Positions 36,912 through 44,740 of a DNA stretch of 64,000 nucleotides are shown in pieces. Location of the stretch: NCBI RefSeq assembly GCF_036039175.1, contig NZ_JAYXKP010000009.1, forward strand, positions 1 through 64,000, given 5' to 3'. Below the pieces are notes generated by a model. That model did not search any database. It worked only from the letters and a program-made list of their open reading frames with translations, and was not told where the DNA came from. How positions within the stretch are numbered: the first letter of the stretch is position 1; every line of letters begins with the position of its first letter. This stretch comes from Marinilactibacillus sp036039175. GTDB taxonomy: Bacteria > Bacillota > Bacilli > Lactobacillales > Carnobacteriaceae_A. Both the position numbers and the translations under genes were made by a program.

Positions 36912-37652
36912 ATGAGCTTACAGATACAACTTGTCACAGGAGGCTATACAAGAAGACCTATTCTTAAAGAAGTATCCTTTGATGTCTCAGATGGTGAATT
37001 AGTAGGATTGATAGGACTGAATGGCGCCGGTAAGAGTACAACGATTAAGCATATTATGGGTTTGCTGGAACCTTTTGAAGGCAACATTACATTAAATGGA
37101 AAAACAATTAATGAAGATAGTATAGAATATAGAAAAAATATTGGATTTGTTCCGGAAACACCAGTTTTATATGACGAAATGACGTTAAAAGAACATATAG
37201 AAATAACGGCTATGGCTTATGGTATTGAAAAAGAAATGGCTTTTAAAAGAGCTGAGCCATTACTTTCTTTGTTTAGATTAAAAGACCGATTGGAATGGTT
37301 TCCATCGGATTTTTCTAAAGGAATGAAACAAAAAGTCATGATTGTTTGCGCATTTTTGATAGAACCTAGCCTTTACGTAATAGATGAACCTTTCTTAGGG
37401 TTAGATCCTTTAGCGATAAGAGATTTACTTAAATTGATGGAAGAAAGAAAACAAGCGGGCGCATCTATACTGATGTCTACTCACGTTTTGACGAATGCAG
37501 AAAAAATCTGTGATTCTTTTGTCATCCTTCATGATGGAAAAGTATTTGCGAAAGGTAACCTAAAGGAACTTCAACTAGAATTTCAGATGCCTGGAGCAAG
37601 TTTAGATGAGATATATGGACGTCTGGCTGACGAAGAAGGTTTTGCAGTATGA
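36912..37652 (+). CDS. ecsA: ABC transporter ATP-binding protein EcsA
   Basis: ATPase of the Ecs exporter, 246 residues. Walker A GLNGAGKST (35-43), signature FSKGMKQK (about 133-140, a departure from LSGGQ that is typical of EcsA), Walker B YVIDEPFLGLDP, and the H-loop MSTHVL. In Bacillus Ecs affects membrane peptidolysis via RasP, secretion and competence, and is thought to export peptides. AGGAGGAAG precedes the ATG. It ends in an ATGA overlap with ecsB. Confidence 0.97.
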   Translation: MSLQIQLVTGGYTRRPILKEVSFDVSDGELVGLIGLNGAGKSTTIKHIMGLLEPFEGNITLNGKTINEDSIEYRKNIGFVPETPVLYDEMTLKEHIEITAMAYGIEKEMAFKRAEPLLSLFRLKDRLEWFPSDFSKGMKQKVMIVCAFLIEPSLYVIDEPFLGLDPLAIRDLLKLMEERKQAGASILMSTHVLTNAEKICDSFVILHDGKVFAKGNLKELQLEFQMPGASLDEIYGRLADEEGFAV

Positions 37653-38872
37653 CGATTCAATCATTGTTTAAACAACGATCCTCGATTCATTTCAAGCAGC
37701 TCTCAAGGTATATGAAATATGTCTTGAATGATCATTTTGTGTTGGCATTATTGCTGATACTTGGAGCTGCTGGGTTTGGCTACTCGAATTACGTCCAGAC
37801 AATTGAACAGGGTGCTATATTGCCTCGTCTTATTTTATTAATTCTTATGGTGGGTGTTGTAGCTGGCGGAACAATCACCACATTGATGCAACAAGCAGAC
37901 ATCGCTTTTTTATTGCCATTAGAATCAGAGGTTATCCCTGTCTTGAAAAAAGGTGTTTTGAAAAGCTTGCTAATATTAGCTTTTCCGGTAGCTTTCGTGT
38001 CTGCGGCAGCTATGCCTTTGCTAGTCGCAACGCAAGGTATAAGCTTTAATGTCTGGCCGCTTTTTTTAGTTACGTCAGTTCTCTTTAAATACATTGATTT
38101 GAATTTTCAATTTATGAGTTTTTTTCAGAGTGATGTTGTAAAGAGAGGGTTATATACTCATGCAGGAAAAATAATCAGTTTACTTGGATTTACCTTGAGC
38201 ATATTTGTAGAATTATCTATCGGGCTGATTTTTTCTCTAACAATTATCTTGATACAGTTCATATATAGTAAAAAAATGAATCAAGCATCTAATAGATTAC
38301 AATGGAACGATGTGATCGCAAAAGAAGAAAATAGACAGCAGAAACTCTATCGATTCATCAACTTATTCACGGAGGTTTCTTTTGTTGAATCACATCCAAG
38401 AAGGTTGAAATGGTTAGACAAAATCATAGAATTTCAGTCTGGGAAATTCCCGCAACCACATTACTTTTATATTTTAAGATCTTTCTACAGAAACCCTTCC
38501 TACAGCGGACTTGTCAGTAGATTAGTTTTAATTGGTGTGTTGTTGATTTCATTCAGTACAACGATTGTTTTGAACCTGATGCTATCGGTACTTTTTCTAT
38601 ACCTAATTGGTTTCCAATTGATGCCGATTTACCAGCAGTTTAAACAAAATTTCTATTTTCAATTGTACCCGATTCAAGAGACTGGTAAAATAAAATCCAT
38701 CCAGCGTTTAATAACGGAAGTTCTTGCAGTCGTTTTGGTTATTTTTACTCTTACAGGATTAGCCAGAGATATTTATAGCGGTGCAAGTATACTCTTAGTT
38801 GGAATAATCTTTATCCTATTGTTTACAAGACTGTATTTACCTAAGCGTTTAAAACGGATGGAACAATTTTAA
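37649..38872 (+). CDS. ecsB: ABC transporter permease EcsB
   Basis: Membrane subunit of the Ecs transporter, 407 residues with about six to eight helices. It starts in the ATGA overlap with ecsA. The pattern of a soluble middle part FVESHPRRLKWLDK between helical halves fits EcsB. The third Bacillus gene, ecsC, is not present; dat follows in 22 bases. Confidence 0.95.
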   Translation: MTIQSLFKQRSSIHFKQLSRYMKYVLNDHFVLALLLILGAAGFGYSNYVQTIEQGAILPRLILLILMVGVVAGGTITTLMQQADIAFLLPLESEVIPVLKKGVLKSLLILAFPVAFVSAAAMPLLVATQGISFNVWPLFLVTSVLFKYIDLNFQFMSFFQSDVVKRGLYTHAGKIISLLGFTLSIFVELSIGLIFSLTIILIQFIYSKKMNQASNRLQWNDVIAKEENRQQKLYRFINLFTEVSFVESHPRRLKWLDKIIEFQSGKFPQPHYFYILRSFYRNPSYSGLVSRLVLIGVLLISFSTTIVLNLMLSVLFLYLIGFQLMPIYQQFKQNFYFQLYPIQETGKIKSIQRLITEVLAVVLVIFTLTGLARDIYSGASILLVGIIFILLFTRLYLPKRLKRMEQF

Positions 38873-38894
38873 TTAAAGAAACGAGGAAAAAGAC

Positions 38895-39752
38895 ATGAAA
38901 GTAATCTGGAATAGTCAAATTGTTGATCGAGAAGAAGTTAAAATAGATCCAGAAGATAGAGGATACCAGTTCGGTGATGGAATATACGAAGTAGTAAGAG
39001 CTTATAACGGTCATTTTTTTGGCTTAGATGAGCATGTCGACCGGCTATATTCTAGTGCGGATAAGATTGAAATGATTATGCCTCAATCAAAAGAAGAAAT
39101 GAAAACTCTGATGACTAAATTATTAAATGAGAGCGAAGTACAAACTGGAAATCTCTATCTACAGGCAACTAGAGGAGTAGCTTCTCCAAGAAATCATGTA
39201 TACCCTGATATGAGCGTTTTACCAACGATAACGGGAAATGTAACAGCAGTACCCAGAAATGCCCAAAAGATAGAAAATGGGATTACGACAATTACAGAAC
39301 CGGACATTAGATGGTTGAAATGTGATATCAAATCCATTAGTCTTCTTGGTAATATCATGGTCAAACATGAAGCGCATAAAAAAAATGCTGAAGAAGCAAT
39401 CTTACATCGTGACGGTATCGTCACAGAGTGTTCTGCTTCAAACGTTGCAATTGTTAAAGACGGCACAATTTATACTCATCCAGATGGAAATTTGATTTTA
39501 CCGGGTGTGACAAAAATCGTTTGGCTCAAATGTGCAGAAGAATTAGGAATAGAAGTTAAAGAAGAACCTTTCACGTTAGAGCAACTTCAAGAAGCCGATG
39601 AAGTCTTTTGTTCAAGTACGACTATTGAAGTCATGCCTATTCATACGATTGACGGGAAAAAAGTGAATGGCGGTCAACGTGGAAAGGTCACAGAACGATT
39701 AGCAGAAGCCTTTAAACTAAAAATAGAAGAAGCTTGTGGAGAGCTTCTATAA
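38895..39752 (+). CDS. dat: D-amino-acid aminotransferase
   Basis: PLP-dependent fold-IV transaminase of 285 residues that interconverts D-alanine and D-glutamate, feeding cell-wall synthesis. Motifs: RGYQFGDGIYEVVRAYNG (22-39), the likely Schiff-base lysine K146 in CDIKSISLLGN, and the C-terminal ECSASNVAIV region. It overlaps no gene and follows ecsB closely. Branched-chain aminotransferases share the fold, but start and motif patterns match Dat. Confidence 0.95.
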   Translation: MKVIWNSQIVDREEVKIDPEDRGYQFGDGIYEVVRAYNGHFFGLDEHVDRLYSSADKIEMIMPQSKEEMKTLMTKLLNESEVQTGNLYLQATRGVASPRNHVYPDMSVLPTITGNVTAVPRNAQKIENGITTITEPDIRWLKCDIKSISLLGNIMVKHEAHKKNAEEAILHRDGIVTECSASNVAIVKDGTIYTHPDGNLILPGVTKIVWLKCAEELGIEVKEEPFTLEQLQEADEVFCSSTTIEVMPIHTIDGKKVNGGQRGKVTERLAEAFKLKIEEACGELL

Positions 39753-39870
39753 GATTGAAAACGAATGATGAAAAATAGAAATGAAAGTTAAATTGAACCT
39801 GCTCAAATAGCATATAGAACTGTTCTTGGACTCAAGTAGTCAGTAATCTAGAAAAAGAACGTCTATCCGC

Positions 39871-39899
39871 TTGACGAGTAGGTCATTTCTTTCTACAAT
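39871..39899 (+). promoter_or_regulatory. Sigma-A promoter for ytmP-trmB
   Basis: TTGACG (39871-39876) and TACAAT (39894-39899), exactly 17 bases apart, in the 205-base gap after dat. Confidence 0.8.
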
Positions 39900-39963
39900 A
39901 GAAGAGACAATGCTATCAGGAAAGTGAACAGGCGAATATGGATAATAAAAGGATTGAGTGGAT

Positions 39964-40740
39964 ATGGAGTTAGAGAGAGAAACGGGGTGGAAATTACATC
40001 CTATAGGTGGAGACACCGGTCAGGCTTATATGGGGACAAAAAATGAAGAGAAGCTTTTTCTAAAGCGGAATTCATCACCATTTTTAGCAGCACTTTCGCT
40101 AGAAGGAATTTCTCCTAGATTGATATGGACCAAGAGAATTGGAAACGGAGACGTTTTAACGGCACAAGAGTGGTGCAACGGTCGAAATCTTTTTAAAGAC
40201 GAAATGTTATCTTCTAGAGTTGCCAAAATACTTAAGAAAGTCCATCGTTCTCAAAGTTTGAAAAGAATGCTCCAGCGTATGGGAGGTCATTCCATCACAC
40301 CGCAGGATCTTCTAGCAGAGTATCAACAAAACATTCCAGAAGAACTGGCAGAACACCCACAACTTAAAAAAGCGTTGGAATGGGTGCAAGATACTAAACT
40401 AGATATCATCAAAGATTCTGAAGTGACCGTTTGTCATGGAGATGTATCTAGAAAAAACTGGTTGCTGTCTGAAGAAGATGAATTGTATCTCGTTGACTGG
40501 GATTCGGCTGTACTAGCGGATCTTGCATATGATATAGGACAACTTTTTAGTCGCTATATCGATAAAGAACAATGGGACGGCTGGTTAGTTGAATACGAAC
40601 ACGAGTTAACAGAATCCTTCATGATGCGGATTCAATGGTATGTAATTATGACATTATTGATTGATGTCAAGAACGCCCACCGAAAAGGTCAATTTATTAA
40701 AATGAACAATTCTATTATTAAGATTGATCAATTACTTTGA
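39964..40740 (+). CDS. ytmP: Phosphotransferase-family protein YtmP
   Basis: A 259-residue protein of the choline/aminoglycoside kinase-like (APH) fold. The catalytic loop CHGDVSRKNW (about 158-167) and metal-binding DWDSA (about 179-183) are present, so it should bind ATP. Substrate is unknown. Start choice: AAAAGGA lies ten bases before ATG 39964; a GTG at 39958 is an alternative. It lies upstream of trmB, the Bacillus arrangement. Confidence 0.88.
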   Translation: MELERETGWKLHPIGGDTGQAYMGTKNEEKLFLKRNSSPFLAALSLEGISPRLIWTKRIGNGDVLTAQEWCNGRNLFKDEMLSSRVAKILKKVHRSQSLKRMLQRMGGHSITPQDLLAEYQQNIPEELAEHPQLKKALEWVQDTKLDIIKDSEVTVCHGDVSRKNWLLSEEDELYLVDWDSAVLADLAYDIGQLFSRYIDKEQWDGWLVEYEHELTESFMMRIQWYVIMTLLIDVKNAHRKGQFIKMNNSIIKIDQLL

Positions 40741-40858
40741 TTGAAGAACTGATTCAGGTATTATTCGAAACTACTGAGATTAAATTTATAGAAGAATGGG
40801 GATCAGACAATCTTGATTGAATCTGTCCCTATTTTTACGTTAAGGAGAGAATAGAGTT

Positions 40859-41506
40859 ATGCGTTTAAGAAACAAACCAGGAGCTGAAGAAAAGTTATTG
40901 GAGTACGACCAATATGTTGTAGCTAAACCTGATGAATGGAAAGGTAAGTGGCAGGATCGATTTGAAAAGAAGCAGCCACTTCATATGGAAATCGGGATGG
41001 GTAAAGGTCGGTTTTTAATTGAGATGGCTAAACAAAATCCTCACATCAACTATTTAGGCATTGAATTACAGACCAGTGTAATTGTATCTGCACTTGAAAA
41101 ACAAATAGAAGAGGATTTGCCAAATGTTCAATTGCTTCAGGTGAATGCACAAGATCTTAAAACCTACTTTGAAAAAGGTGAAGTTCAAAGAATCTATTTA
41201 ACGTTTTCTGATCCATGGCCAAAAAATCGACATGAAAAGAGACGTCTAACTTACAAAGACTTTTTGATTAGCTACGAGACTGTACTAGATGATCAGGGGG
41301 AACTACATTTTAAAACAGACAATCAAGGATTGTTTGAGTACTCATTGATTAGTTTTTCAGAAAAAGGGATGATTTTAAAAGAGTTATACTTGGACCTTCA
41401 TAATAGTGATGTCGAAGGCAATATTATGACAGAATATGAAGAGAAATTTTCGAAAAAAGGCAATCGTATTTATAAAACAGTGGCTTACTTTCCGGAGCAA
41501 AACTAA
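40859..41506 (+). CDS. trmB: tRNA (guanine-N7)-methyltransferase
   Basis: Makes m7G46 in tRNA variable loops, using S-adenosylmethionine. 215 residues. SAM-binding EIGMGKGRFL (about 41-50), LGIELQ, NAQDL, and the catalytic TFSDPWPKNRHEKRR (about 120-134). The ATG is preceded by AAGGAGAG. It ends inside a strong bidirectional terminator: the last two bases of its TAA form the first pairs of the stem. Confidence 0.97.
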   Translation: MRLRNKPGAEEKLLEYDQYVVAKPDEWKGKWQDRFEKKQPLHMEIGMGKGRFLIEMAKQNPHINYLGIELQTSVIVSALEKQIEEDLPNVQLLQVNAQDLKTYFEKGEVQRIYLTFSDPWPKNRHEKRRLTYKDFLISYETVLDDQGELHFKTDNQGLFEYSLISFSEKGMILKELYLDLHNSDVEGNIMTEYEEKFSKKGNRIYKTVAYFPEQN

Positions 41507-41560
41507 TCAAAAAAAGCGTAACAGATGCGATTAGTCGCACCTGTTACGCTTTTTTTGATT
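41505..41560. terminator. Bidirectional terminator between trmB and ytzB
   Basis: AATCAAAAAAAGCGTAACAG (41505-41524) and its exact complement (41541-41560) form a 20-bp perfect stem with an inner GCG/CGC pair in the loop. The seven A and seven T runs make it functional on both strands. Its ends overlap the stop codons of trmB (41504-41506) and of the leftward gene (41559-41561). Confidence 0.95.
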
Positions 41561-41897
41561 AAACTCTATATAAATCAATTAAACTGCCTGTATAAGCGTC
41601 CGCTATAAATTCGTACTGAACTAAAATACCTTCTTCTAGTCTTGAAATTCCGCCATAATAAACATCAGTAGAATAAGCAAATTTTTTCCAAGGTACTTTT
41701 GTCAGTTCAATCCACGATCCATCAATAGGACCTTCTTCACGAAACTGATCTTTAATGGCTTCAAGAATCGTGTCGGCGTGGATAGCCTGTTTTTTCGAAA
41801 CTTTAGGATAAAGGAAAAATCCTAGTAAAAAAGTAACCATAAATCCTAATGCGCCTAATAAGTAGGTTGCTTGCTTTTGGTTTAATTTATTCTCCAT
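41559..41897 (-). CDS. ytzB: PepSY-domain small membrane protein (YtzB-like)
   Basis: A 112-residue protein with an N-terminal membrane helix (about 12-30, YLLGALGFMVTFLLGFFLYP) followed by an extracytoplasmic PepSY-like domain with AIKDQFREEGPIDGSWIELTK and a final YDAYTGSLIDLYRV-like segment (here IADAYTGSLIDLYRV). Similar to Bacillus YtzB, which also sits in this neighbourhood. GGAGG precedes the ATG. PepSY domains often inhibit peptidases; the next gene, divergent, encodes a peptidase, but a link is speculative. Confidence 0.85.
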   Translation of the reverse strand: MENKLNQKQATYLLGALGFMVTFLLGFFLYPKVSKKQAIHADTILEAIKDQFREEGPIDGSWIELTKVPWKKFAYSTDVYYGGISRLEEGILVQYEFIADAYTGSLIDLYRV

Positions 41898-41920
41898 TGT
41901 CTAGCCTCCAGATTATAGTT

Positions 41921-41966
41921 GCTTATATAAGGTCTTAAGTTATTTTAACATATATATTATATAAGC
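41921..41966. repeat. 10-bp inverted repeat in the ytzB/ytoP divergent region
   Basis: GCTTATATAA (41921-41930) and TTATATAAGC (41957-41966) are perfect inverted copies 26 bases apart, in the 274-base divergent region. An extended -10 for ytzB, TGTTAAAAT on the minus strand, lies between them. Possible operator pair; no regulator is known. Confidence 0.4.
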
Positions 41967-41992
41967 GTAATAAGAATATATAGGAAAGAGAC

Positions 41993-42021
41993 TTAAAAAG
42001 ATGAGAGATTTTGTGTATAAT
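41993..42021 (+). promoter_or_regulatory. Candidate promoter for ytoP
   Basis: TTAAAA (41993-41998) and consensus TATAAT (42016-42021), 17 bases apart. The leader would be about 145 bases, ending with the SD-hairpin-start arrangement at 42139-42174. Confidence 0.6.
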
Positions 42022-42138
42022 TGAAAAGATTGAACACCCAGAAAGATCAGGATACTGAAGTAAGAAGTTATAAAGTTATATTCGGTACCAATAGGATTAT
42101 AGTTATGATCAGTTCGATATAAGAAAAAATAACGGATC

Positions 42139-42171
42139 AGGAGGCGTCGGGTAAGATACCGACATATCATT
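42139..42171 (+). promoter_or_regulatory. Shine-Dalgarno sequence separated from start by a hairpin
   Basis: AGGAGG (42139-42144) is 27 bases from ATG 42172, too far for normal initiation. Between them GTCGG (42146-42150) pairs with CCGAC (42159-42163), a small hairpin. If it forms, the effective spacing falls to nine bases. No other start codon (ATG, GTG or TTG) occurs in frame in between. Confidence 0.65.
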
Positions 42172-43242
42172 ATGGATAATCAAACATTTGAACGAATAAA
42201 GAAAGTTACCGAATTACAAGGAACAAGTGGATTTGAACATTCTGTTAGACAATATATGAGAGAAGAAATGACCCCACTAGTTGATAAAGTAGAAGTAGAT
42301 GGTCTCGGAGGAATATTTGGAATAAAAGAGTCTGCTCAGGAAAAGGCTCCAAAATTGATGGTAGCTGCTCATATGGATGAAGTTGGGTTCATGATTGCTT
42401 CTATTACTGAAAAAGGTTTATTTAAAGTTGTTCCATTAGGAGGCTGGAATCCTTATGTTGTTTCCGCGCAACGATTTACGTTGCAGACAAGTAAAGGAGA
42501 CTATCCAGTAGTATCTTCTTCAGTGCCACCGCATTTGCTAAAAGGCAAAAGTTCAGGAGCCGTTAGTGTTGAAGATATTCTTTTTGATGCAGGATTTGAT
42601 TCAAAAGAAGAAGCACTTGCCTATGGTGTTAGACCTGGGGATGCTGTTGTGCCTCAAGTCGAAACCATTAAAATGGCGAATGGAAAAACGATTCTTGGAA
42701 AAGCTTGGGATAATCGCTATGGTGTTGCAGTAGTATTAGACGCTTTAAAAGCAGTGGAAAACGAATCGTTACCAAATACACTGATTGCTGGAGCGAATGT
42801 TCAAGAAGAAGTTGGTTTGAGAGGTACAAAAGGTGCTGTGACAAAATTTGATCCAGATGTCTTTATTGCAGTAGATTGTTCTCCTGCAAACGATATTACT
42901 GGTGGTCCGGACGCTTTTGGAAAACTAGGAGAAGGATTCTTGATGAGAATTCAAGATCCAGGTATGATTCTTTCGAAGGAAATGCGTGATTTCTTACTCG
43001 ATACAGCTGAAACGAACAATATTCCGTATCAGTACTTTATCTCTAAAGGTGGTACTGACGCTGGAGCTGCTCATCAGATGAATCACGGAATACCGAGTGC
43101 TGTTATAGGTGTTTGTGCAAGATATATTCATACGCATCAGACTTTGTTTAATATCACCGACTTTGAAGCAGCAAAAGAAATGGTTATTCAGATTATGCGT
43201 ACGCTGGACCAGTCGACTTTAGATACATTAAAAGTACGTTAA
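42172..43242 (+). CDS. ytoP: M42 family metal-dependent aminopeptidase (YtoP)
   Basis: Glutamyl aminopeptidase-like enzyme of 356 residues forming, in known cases, tetrahedral dodecamers that trim peptides. Metal ligands and catalytic residues: AAHMDEVGF (about 64-72), WDNRYG (D near 181), VQEEVGLRG (about 212-220), DCSPA (about 235-239), and GGTDAGAAH (about 297) plus a C-terminal H. It has an unusual translation start: see the hairpin feature. In Bacillus ytoP lies in the same ytm-ytp neighbourhood. Confidence 0.95.
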   Translation: MDNQTFERIKKVTELQGTSGFEHSVRQYMREEMTPLVDKVEVDGLGGIFGIKESAQEKAPKLMVAAHMDEVGFMIASITEKGLFKVVPLGGWNPYVVSAQRFTLQTSKGDYPVVSSSVPPHLLKGKSSGAVSVEDILFDAGFDSKEEALAYGVRPGDAVVPQVETIKMANGKTILGKAWDNRYGVAVVLDALKAVENESLPNTLIAGANVQEEVGLRGTKGAVTKFDPDVFIAVDCSPANDITGGPDAFGKLGEGFLMRIQDPGMILSKEMRDFLLDTAETNNIPYQYFISKGGTDAGAAHQMNHGIPSAVIGVCARYIHTHQTLFNITDFEAAKEMVIQIMRTLDQSTLDTLKVR

Positions 43243-43273
43243 TATAAAAAAGAGCGTTAAAGAGGAGCAAAAT

Positions 43274-43885
43274 ATGTTAATTACGAGTTACAATAATAAA
43301 GGTTTAAATGACATTTTAATGGTTCAATTGTCAAAATCTACCTTAGATAATCAAATAGCTGAACGTAAAGGAAATGTCACGAAAATTGTATCAACGGATC
43401 AAGGAGAAACGGTTGGATTTAATTTCTTTGAACTATCAGAATTATTTAGTATAGACACGAACGGACCAGTAACCTTATTAAGTGAGCAAGTATCTATCCT
43501 TAACAAGCAAATCAAACAAAACGGTTGGGAAGATGAACTAGTTGCCGATACTTCACCAAAATTTGTAGTGGGTTATGTGAAAGAGTGTGTACCTATGGAA
43601 GACTCTGACCACTTGAATATCACACAAACTGAAATCGATCATGGAGAAATTGTTCAAATCGTATGTGGAGCATCAAACATCGAACAAGGTCAGAAAGTTG
43701 TCGTAGCAAAACCGGGTGCTGTTATGCCGGACGGACTAGTGATATGGCCTGGAGAACTAAGAGGAACTAAAAGTAGTGGTATGATTTGTTCAGCAAAAGA
43801 GTTAGGTCTAGAGCAAACAAGTAAAGGAATAGTAGTACTAGAAGATACGGAAGAAACTGGACGTACATTTGAGCTAACTAAATAG
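43274..43885 (+). CDS. ytpR: tRNA-binding-domain protein YtpR
   Basis: A 203-residue protein with an N-terminal DUF4479 domain and a C-terminal EMAP-II/PheT-type OB domain (about 92-195) carrying DSDHLNITQTEI, QIVCGASNI and GMICSAKELGL. This OB fold binds tRNA in PheT and related proteins. AGAGGAG precedes the ATG. The gene order ytoP, ytpR, (sftA), murC is the conserved Bacillus order with ytpP and ytpQ missing. Confidence 0.94.
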   Translation: MLITSYNNKGLNDILMVQLSKSTLDNQIAERKGNVTKIVSTDQGETVGFNFFELSELFSIDTNGPVTLLSEQVSILNKQIKQNGWEDELVADTSPKFVVGYVKECVPMEDSDHLNITQTEIDHGEIVQIVCGASNIEQGQKVVVAKPGAVMPDGLVIWPGELRGTKSSGMICSAKELGLEQTSKGIVVLEDTEETGRTFELTK

Positions 43886-43932
43886 TGTATTCTAGTTCAG
43901 ATCATTCATGTAAATAGAGAGGAGGAAGTGTA

Positions 43933-44598
43933 GTGGTAGAATATGATGGACCGAGTTTTTTCAAGCATGTCAAACATCAATCAACGCTCGAATCGACTAA
44001 GCGATTAAAAGCAAACCTTGAAAAAAAGCAGCCGAAAGAACTGGAATCCAAAGAAAATCTGTTCAGTGAAGAGCATACGCACTCGCTTCCAAATCAGATT
44101 CAAAGTAGAGGGGAAGTGGAAAAGGGGTTCCAGCAATATCTTGAAGAAACAACAACAACAACTGGTTCACCTAATCGATCAAAGCATTATATCGAGCCAC
44201 CTTTTGAGGTGAGTAAAGTACCTTCGCCTATATATGGATTTAAAAAACCAATCAAAAAAGAACGGGACAATTGGAATTATGAGCAATTAAAAGAAACCTT
44301 GAAAAAGACTTCAAATGAATTCTTGCTTTTTGAAGAATTCGAGACGGCTGAATTGATAGCTGGTTGGAATACCAAAGAGCAGTCGAATCAAGCCGAAGCG
44401 ACTATACAAGAATCAATTGAAGCAATTGATATAGTTAATAGAGAGAAAATTGAACCGTCTAAAAAGGAAAACAAACAAGATGACAAGAAAAGAATGAGAT
44501 TACACCGATCTTTAATGAATATCATTCAAGAAGAACAGTTAGGCGCCAACAAGACAAAAAGAGAGATACCAGGACTTTTTTCTGACAAAAATGAATGA
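43933..44598 (+). CDS. Probable truncated SftA: linker region without motor
   Basis: A 221-residue hydrophilic protein of unknown function, occupying the sftA (ytpS) position between ytpR and murC. The sequence PFEVSKVPSPIYGFKKP (about 92-108) resembles the FxxSxVPSxIxG motif in the long N-terminal linker of SftA, a soluble FtsK-like DNA translocase. The region after it has no Walker A or B, no translocase gamma domain and no membrane helix, and only some 140 bases remain before murC. So it is either a decayed sftA or a short protein that keeps only the N-terminal interaction region. GTG start with GAGGAGGAAG upstream; the reading frame is intact, which argues against simple decay. Confidence 0.6.
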   Translation: MVEYDGPSFFKHVKHQSTLESTKRLKANLEKKQPKELESKENLFSEEHTHSLPNQIQSRGEVEKGFQQYLEETTTTTGSPNRSKHYIEPPFEVSKVPSPIYGFKKPIKKERDNWNYEQLKETLKKTSNEFLLFEEFETAELIAGWNTKEQSNQAEATIQESIEAIDIVNREKIEPSKKENKQDDKKRMRLHRSLMNIIQEEQLGANKTKREIPGLFSDKNE

Positions 44599-44698
44599 AG
44601 TCTCATTTGATTAGAATGATTGATACTAGATTTTTTCAGCGATTTGCATTATAGTATAAAATCGTTATGTCTTATCTTTATTTGTATTAAGACAAAGA

Positions 44699-44718
44699 CT
44701 ATATAATCAATTATATAG
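44699..44718. promoter_or_regulatory. AT-rich dyad just upstream of murC
   Basis: CTATATAAT and ATTATATAG form a perfect 9-bp inverted repeat with a two-base centre. It overlaps a TATAAT (44702-44707) that could be the murC -10 box and ends ten bases before the GGAGG. A separate repeat TGTCTTA/TAAGACA (44668-44694) lies just upstream. A repressor binding here would block initiation; no regulator is known. Confidence 0.45.
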
Positions 44719-44740
44719 CAGAAATTTGGAGGACTTTTCA

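Noticed and set aside
39729..39749. Hairpin AGAAGCT/AGCTTCT at the 3' end of dat
   Set aside because: Lies inside the coding end and is not followed by T residues, so not a terminator.
41940..42170. Open frame of 76 codons on the minus strand upstream of ytoP
   Set aside because: No ribosome site, low-complexity Tyr/Ile/Ser content, and it covers the likely ytoP promoter.
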